Under the pieces are notes generated by a model. The model saw nothing but the letters and a program-made list of their open reading frames with translations, was not told where the DNA came from and ran no database searches. The translations under genes and the position numbers were made by a program. A stretch of 64,000 nt of DNA, taken from Nesterenkonia muleiensis (GTDB lineage: Bacteria > Actinomycetota > Actinomycetes > Actinomycetales > Micrococcaceae). Below are positions 61,047-64,000 of this stretch, piece after piece. The DNA lies in assembly GCF_003600155.1 (NCBI RefSeq), contig NZ_QWLD01000014.1:62001-126000 (forward strand). The letters are read 5' to 3'. Within the stretch, counting starts at the first letter, position 1, and each line of letters begins with the position of its first letter.

Positions 61047-61448
61047 TCAGACGCGACGGCGCTTGGGCGGGCGGCAACCGTTGTGGGCCGAAGGTGTGAC
61101 GTCGGAGATGGAGCCGACCTCCAGCCCTGCGGCCTGCAGCGAACGGATGGCGGTCTCGCGTCCGGAGCCGGGGCCCTTGACGAAGACGTCAACCTTCTTC
61201 ATCCCGTGCTCCTGGGCGCGCTTGGCGGCCTGCTCAGCAGCCTGTTGCGCGGCGTAGGGGGTGGACTTGCGGGAGCCCTTGTGCCCGACTTCGCCCGAGG
61301 AGGCCCAGGAGACGACCGCGCCGGTGGTGTCGGTGATGGAGACGATGGTGTTGTTGAAGGTCGACTTGATGTGGGCGTGACCGTGGGTGATGTTCTTCGA
61401 TGCGCGGCGGCGTGGCTTGCGCGCCGCAGTACGAGTCTTGGGGGGCAT
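61047..61448 (-). CDS. rpsK: 30S ribosomal protein S11
   Basis: Small-subunit platform protein S11, 133 residues. It has the diagnostic [39 protein letters not shown] and the end [17 protein letters not shown]. It lies 12 bp after rpsM. Confidence 0.98.
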   Translation of the reverse strand: MPPKTRTAARKPRRRASKNITHGHAHIKSTFNNTIVSITDTTGAVVSWASSGEVGHKGSRKSTPYAAQQAAEQAAKRAQEHGMKKVDVFVKGPGSGRETAIRSLQAAGLEVGSISDVTPSAHNGCRPPKRRRV

Positions 61449-61460
61449 TGGAACTCCTGA

Positions 61461-61829
61461 CTACTTCTTCTTGCCTGCGACGGTCCGCTTCGGACCCTTG
61501 CGGGAGCGGGCGTTGGTTTTGGTGCGCTGACCCCGGACGGGCAGGCCGCGGCGGTGGCGCAGGCCCTGGTAGGAGCCGATCTCGACCTTGCGGCGGATGT
61601 CAGCGGAGACTTCACGGCGAAGGTCGCCCTCGACCGTGAAGCTGCCTTCGATGTAGTCGCGCAGAGCAACCAGCTGTTCGTCAGTCAGGTCCTTCACGCG
61701 GGTGTTGGGGTCCACACCAGTGGCCTCAAGGACCTGCTCGGCGCGGGTGCGGCCCACGCCGTAGATGTAGGTAAGTGCGATCACCGTGCGCTTTTCGCGC
61801 GGGATGTCGACACCAGCCAGACGTGCCAT
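61461..61829 (-). CDS. rpsM: 30S ribosomal protein S13
   Basis: Small-subunit head protein S13, 122 residues, starting [23 protein letters not shown] and ending with [21 protein letters not shown]. An AAGGAGGAC ribosome-binding site lies just upstream of the ATG. It is separated from rpmJ by an unusually long 316-bp gap. Confidence 0.98.
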   Translation of the reverse strand: MARLAGVDIPREKRTVIALTYIYGVGRTRAEQVLEATGVDPNTRVKDLTDEQLVALRDYIEGSFTVEGDLRREVSADIRRKVEIGSYQGLRHRRGLPVRGQRTKTNARSRKGPKRTVAGKKK

Positions 61830-62145
61830 GCGGCAGTCCTCCTTGTGTTCTTCCGAAGGTCTTCAGCAGCGCGACCCCAACGGGAGCCCGTCTCTCCAGG
61901 TGAGAGCGCGGGTCCTGGCGCCGGAGGGGGCGCCGTCGTCAGGTCTCCGGCCTTCGGGAACCGGAGGTGTGCTCGCCAGCTCATCCGCGAGCTGCACTGC
62001 TATCTCTGTATTGAGCTGTATCTTGCCGGACAGTTCTCCGTCCTGCCGGGTGAGCATCTGATGATGCCCGGCCCTTCATGCCGGAGGTGCGGGGAAGTCC
62101 CCACACATACTGTCCGTTCAGGCTGGTCGGCGCGGTGGCGCCGCT
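61830..62145 (-). other. 316-bp gap between rpmJ and rpsM
   Basis: No gene is supported here. Several short palindromes occur, for example GGCGCC-N6-GGCGCC near 61918 and a CTCCGG/CCGGAG stem near 61945. The space probably holds the leader and perhaps a promoter for rpsM-rpsK-rpoA-rplQ. Confidence 0.5.
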
Positions 62146-62259
62146 TCAGCCCTGCCGCTGCTTGTGGCGCGGGTTCTTGCAGATCACTCGGACCACACCA
62201 CCACGGCGGATGGTCTTGCAGTCTGAGCAGATCGGCTTGACGCTCGGCTGAACCTTCAT
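62146..62259 (-). CDS. rpmJ: 50S ribosomal protein L36
   Basis: A 37-codon gene, [15 protein letters not shown] at the start and NPRHKQRQG at the end. The zinc ligands Cys11, Cys14, Cys27 and His32 are all present, so this is the zinc-binding form. It lies 20 bp after infA, the normal order infA-rpmJ-rpsM. Confidence 0.97.
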   Translation of the reverse strand: MKVQPSVKPICSDCKTIRRGGVVRVICKNPRHKQRQG

Positions 62260-62279
62260 TGCGGTTCTCCTACTCTTGC

Positions 62280-62501
62280 TTATTTGTAGCGGTAGACGAT
62301 GCGGCCGCGGTTGAGGTCATAGGGACTCATCTCCACTACCACCCGGTCCTCGGGCAGGATGCGGATGTAGTGCTGGCGCATCTTGCCCGAGATGGTGGCC
62401 AGGACAACGTGGTCGTTCTCCAGCTTGACCCGGAACATTGCATTGGGCAGAGCTTCAACTACTGAGCCCTCAACCTCGATGACGCCTTCTTTTTTCCCCA
62501 T
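62280..62501 (-). CDS. infA: Translation initiation factor IF-1
   Basis: IF-1 binds the ribosomal A site during initiation. The 73-residue OB-fold protein reads [19 protein letters not shown] and ends [20 protein letters not shown]. The start at 62501 gives the normal N-terminus, and the open frame to 62552 adds 17 unrelated residues. Confidence 0.98.
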   Translation of the reverse strand: MGKKEGVIEVEGSVVEALPNAMFRVKLENDHVVLATISGKMRQHYIRILPEDRVVVEMSPYDLNRGRIVYRYK

Positions 62502-62690
62502 ACTCTCCACACACCGATCGCGATCCCCTTCACTGACCGGCGCATACGGCATAGAATGACGACGACGCCGGAGGATTCAGGGGATCTGGGTTTTTGCTTC
62601 AGAGCCTCGCGGGCGCACAGGACCGCAGAGACAACCAACAGATAACTCTACCGGAGTCAAGCCCGCCGCGCCAATCGCCGGGAATGGTCC

Positions 62691-63533
62691 TCAGTTGGGG
62701 ATCGGGACCGGGGTGACGCCCAGGGGCTCCAGCTCGGATGCGCCGCCGTCGTCTGCGGTGAGGACCCACATGCCGTTGCGGTGCCGGGCCACCGAGTGCT
62801 CCCACTGGCTGGAGCGGGCACCGTCGGTGCTGACCACGGTCCAGTCGTCGTCGAGAACCTTGGTGTCGATGCTGCCGCGCACCAGCATGGGTTCGATGGC
62901 CAGGGCCATACCAGGCTTGACCTTGGCGCCCTTCATGCCGGTGGCATAGTTGAACACATCCGGTGCCATATGCATGGCTGAGCCGATGCCGTGGCCCACG
63001 TACTCCTCCAGGATGCCCAGAGGCTTGCCCGGCTGGGAGGTCACATAGTCCTCAATCGCCTCGCCGATCTCGCCGACGTGCTTGGCGGTGGCGAAGGCCG
63101 CGATTCCGCGCCAGAGCGCAGCCTGAGTGATCTCCGAGAGCCGCTCGTCCTCCGGGTCGGCCGTGCCCTCCGCGCTGGAGCCGAGGATCACCGTGCGGGC
63201 TGAATCGGAATGCCATCCGGCCACAATGCAGCCGCCGTCGATCTTGAGGACGTCACCAGACTCCAGCACCCGGTCACCGGGGATGCCGTGGACGATCTCC
63301 TCATTGACCGAAGCGCAGATATAGCCGGGAAACCCATGGTAGTTCAGGAAGTTCGGCTTCGCCCCGCGGGCGGTGATGTACTCGGCGAACACCTCATTGA
63401 GCTCGCCGGTGGTCACTCCAGGGGCGGCCGCAGCGACGGTGGCGTCCAGGGCACCGGAGAGGACTGCGCCTGCGGCGTCCATCTGCCGCAGCTGCTCCTC
63501 AGACTTCAGCTCGATCCGGGTGCGGGACAGCAC
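62691..63533 (-). CDS. map: Methionine aminopeptidase, type I
   Basis: This enzyme removes the initiator methionine from nascent proteins. The 280-residue protein carries the metal ligands in order: FKIDGG-type VLKIDGGCIV, WHSDSARTVI, VGHGIGSAMH, ALAIEPML and SSQWEHSVA, plus the substrate histidine in NFLNYHGFPGYICASVNE. The GTG start at 63533 directly follows the adk stop (TAA then GTG), so translation is probably coupled. A 138-bp gap separates it from infA. Confidence 0.97.
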   Translation of the reverse strand: MLSRTRIELKSEEQLRQMDAAGAVLSGALDATVAAAAPGVTTGELNEVFAEYITARGAKPNFLNYHGFPGYICASVNEEIVHGIPGDRVLESGDVLKIDGGCIVAGWHSDSARTVILGSSAEGTADPEDERLSEITQAALWRGIAAFATAKHVGEIGEAIEDYVTSQPGKPLGILEEYVGHGIGSAMHMAPDVFNYATGMKGAKVKPGMALAIEPMLVRGSIDTKVLDDDWTVVSTDGARSSQWEHSVARHRNGMWVLTADDGGASELEPLGVTPVPIPN

Positions 63534-64000
63534 TTAGCCCTTCAGCGCTTCCAGGATCCGGGCGTTGACGTCCTCCACGGCGCCGAGGCCGTCGACCTGC
63601 TTGACCAGTCCGCGAGTGGTGAACTCGTCAATCATCGGGCGGGTCTCCTTCTCGAAGAGCTCCAGGCGGCGGCGGATGACGTTCTCGTCGGCGTCGTCCT
63701 CACGGCCCTCGATCTCGGCGCGCTTCTTGATGCGCTGGGTCAACTCCTCGGTGTCAGCGGTGAGCTCCAGCACCACGTCCAGATCCACATCAAGACGTGC
63801 CAGCATCTCATCGAGAGTCGCTGCCTGGGTACGGTTGCGGGGGTAGCCGTCCAGCAGGAAGCCCTCGGCGGCATCGTCCCAGCCCAGCCGGTCCTCCACC
63901 AGCCGGTTGGTCAGTGAGTCAGGGACCAGATCCCCGGCGTCGACGTACTTCTTGGCTTCCTTGCCCAGCTCGGTCTCGCCCTTGATATTGGCGCGGAAGA
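63534..64000 (-). CDS. adk: Adenylate kinase (N-terminus outside window)
   Basis: Adenylate kinase interconverts ATP, AMP and ADP. The window holds the C-terminal 155 or so codons, open to the last base. Visible parts are FRANIKGETELGKEAKKYVD, then GFLLDGYPRNRTQAATLDEML (AMP-binding region) and a short LID with RRLELFEKETRPMIDEF. The P-loop lies beyond base 64000. The order adk-map-infA is standard downstream of secY. Confidence 0.96.
   Translation of the reverse strand, partial: FRANIKGETELGKEAKKYVDAGDLVPDSLTNRLVEDRLGWDDAAEGFLLDGYPRNRTQAATLDEMLARLDVDLDVVLELTADTEELTQRIKKRAEIEGREDDADENVIRRRLELFEKETRPMIDEFTTRGLVKQVDGLGAVEDVNARILEALKG

Noticed and set aside
1-64000. rRNA or tRNA genes.
   Set aside because: No cloverleaf-like or rRNA-like stretch was recognised in the gaps on reading. 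A covariance search would be decisive.

Overview
The window is high-GC DNA packed with genes, with actinobacterial gene order and protein types: an adk-map-infA-rpmJ-rpsM-rpsK-rpoA-rplQ-truA ribosomal block, an rplM-rpsI-glmM block, and a coaA/glmS-acpS-nnrD-alr-tsaE / tsaB-rimI-tsaD block. Predicted secreted proteins are rich in Asp/Glu. I infer a member of the Micrococcales, probably Micrococcaceae and possibly close to Nesterenkonia. The genus is a guess from overall character, not from a marker search. I see no rRNA, tRNA, CRISPR array or transposase gene.

Layout. 1-8.0 kb: 3' part missing of glycogen phosphorylase (glgP), an MHS-family symporter, and a catecholate-type siderophore ABC importer behind a DtxR/IdeR-like iron box. 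8.1-15.1 kb: a THUMP-like methyltransferase, a CopC-like protein with a membrane partner, a VapBC-type toxin-antitoxin pair, a secreted GH3 enzyme and a YbdK-type ligase. 15.2-18.0 kb: tsaD, rimI, tsaB. 18.1-30.6 kb: a phosphonate (C-P lyase) island, phnF-G-H-I-JK-L-M and phnD-C-E, ending in a decayed oxidoreductase/dehydrogenase remnant. 30.6-38.8 kb: tsaE, alr, nnrD, acpS, glmS, coaA and a D,D-carboxypeptidase. 39.0-45.9 kb: mscL, then a divergent catabolic island with a CoA transferase and crotonase facing a tripartite tricarboxylate transporter (tctCBA) and an IclR regulator. 46.1-50.4 kb: glmM, a LysE exporter, rpsI, rplM and a solitary DNA methyltransferase. 50.7-58.0 kb: a complete mannitol PTS locus (mtlD, mtlA, ptsI, ptsH, mtlR). 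58.2-64 kb: truA, rplQ, rpoA, rpsK, rpsM, rpmJ, infA, map and part of adk.

How it fits together. The housekeeping backbone looks interrupted by cassettes: the phn island separates tsaE from tsaB, and the mannitol locus plus a methyltransferase separates truA from rplM. Local regulators sit with their targets: PhnF with PHO-box-like repeats, IclR with a pair of matching inverted repeats, and MtlR divergent from ptsH.

Most unusual features. (1) A family of about 55-bp hairpin elements bounded by GATTGA-like ends has five copies sharing one geometry. Their stem sequences differ but stay paired. Two copies are in tandem after mtlR; the other three lie in frame inside tsaD, rimI and tsaE, where they encode unrelated extra peptides. 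(2) A second short element is shared by insertions in phnL and nnrD. (3) PhnJ and PhnK are one continuous reading frame. (4) The phosphonate-associated FAD oxidase carries an in-frame amber codon and is fused by deletion to the end of an alcohol dehydrogenase. (5) A five-copy GCTGCCAAC direct/inverted array lies upstream of the DNA methyltransferase.
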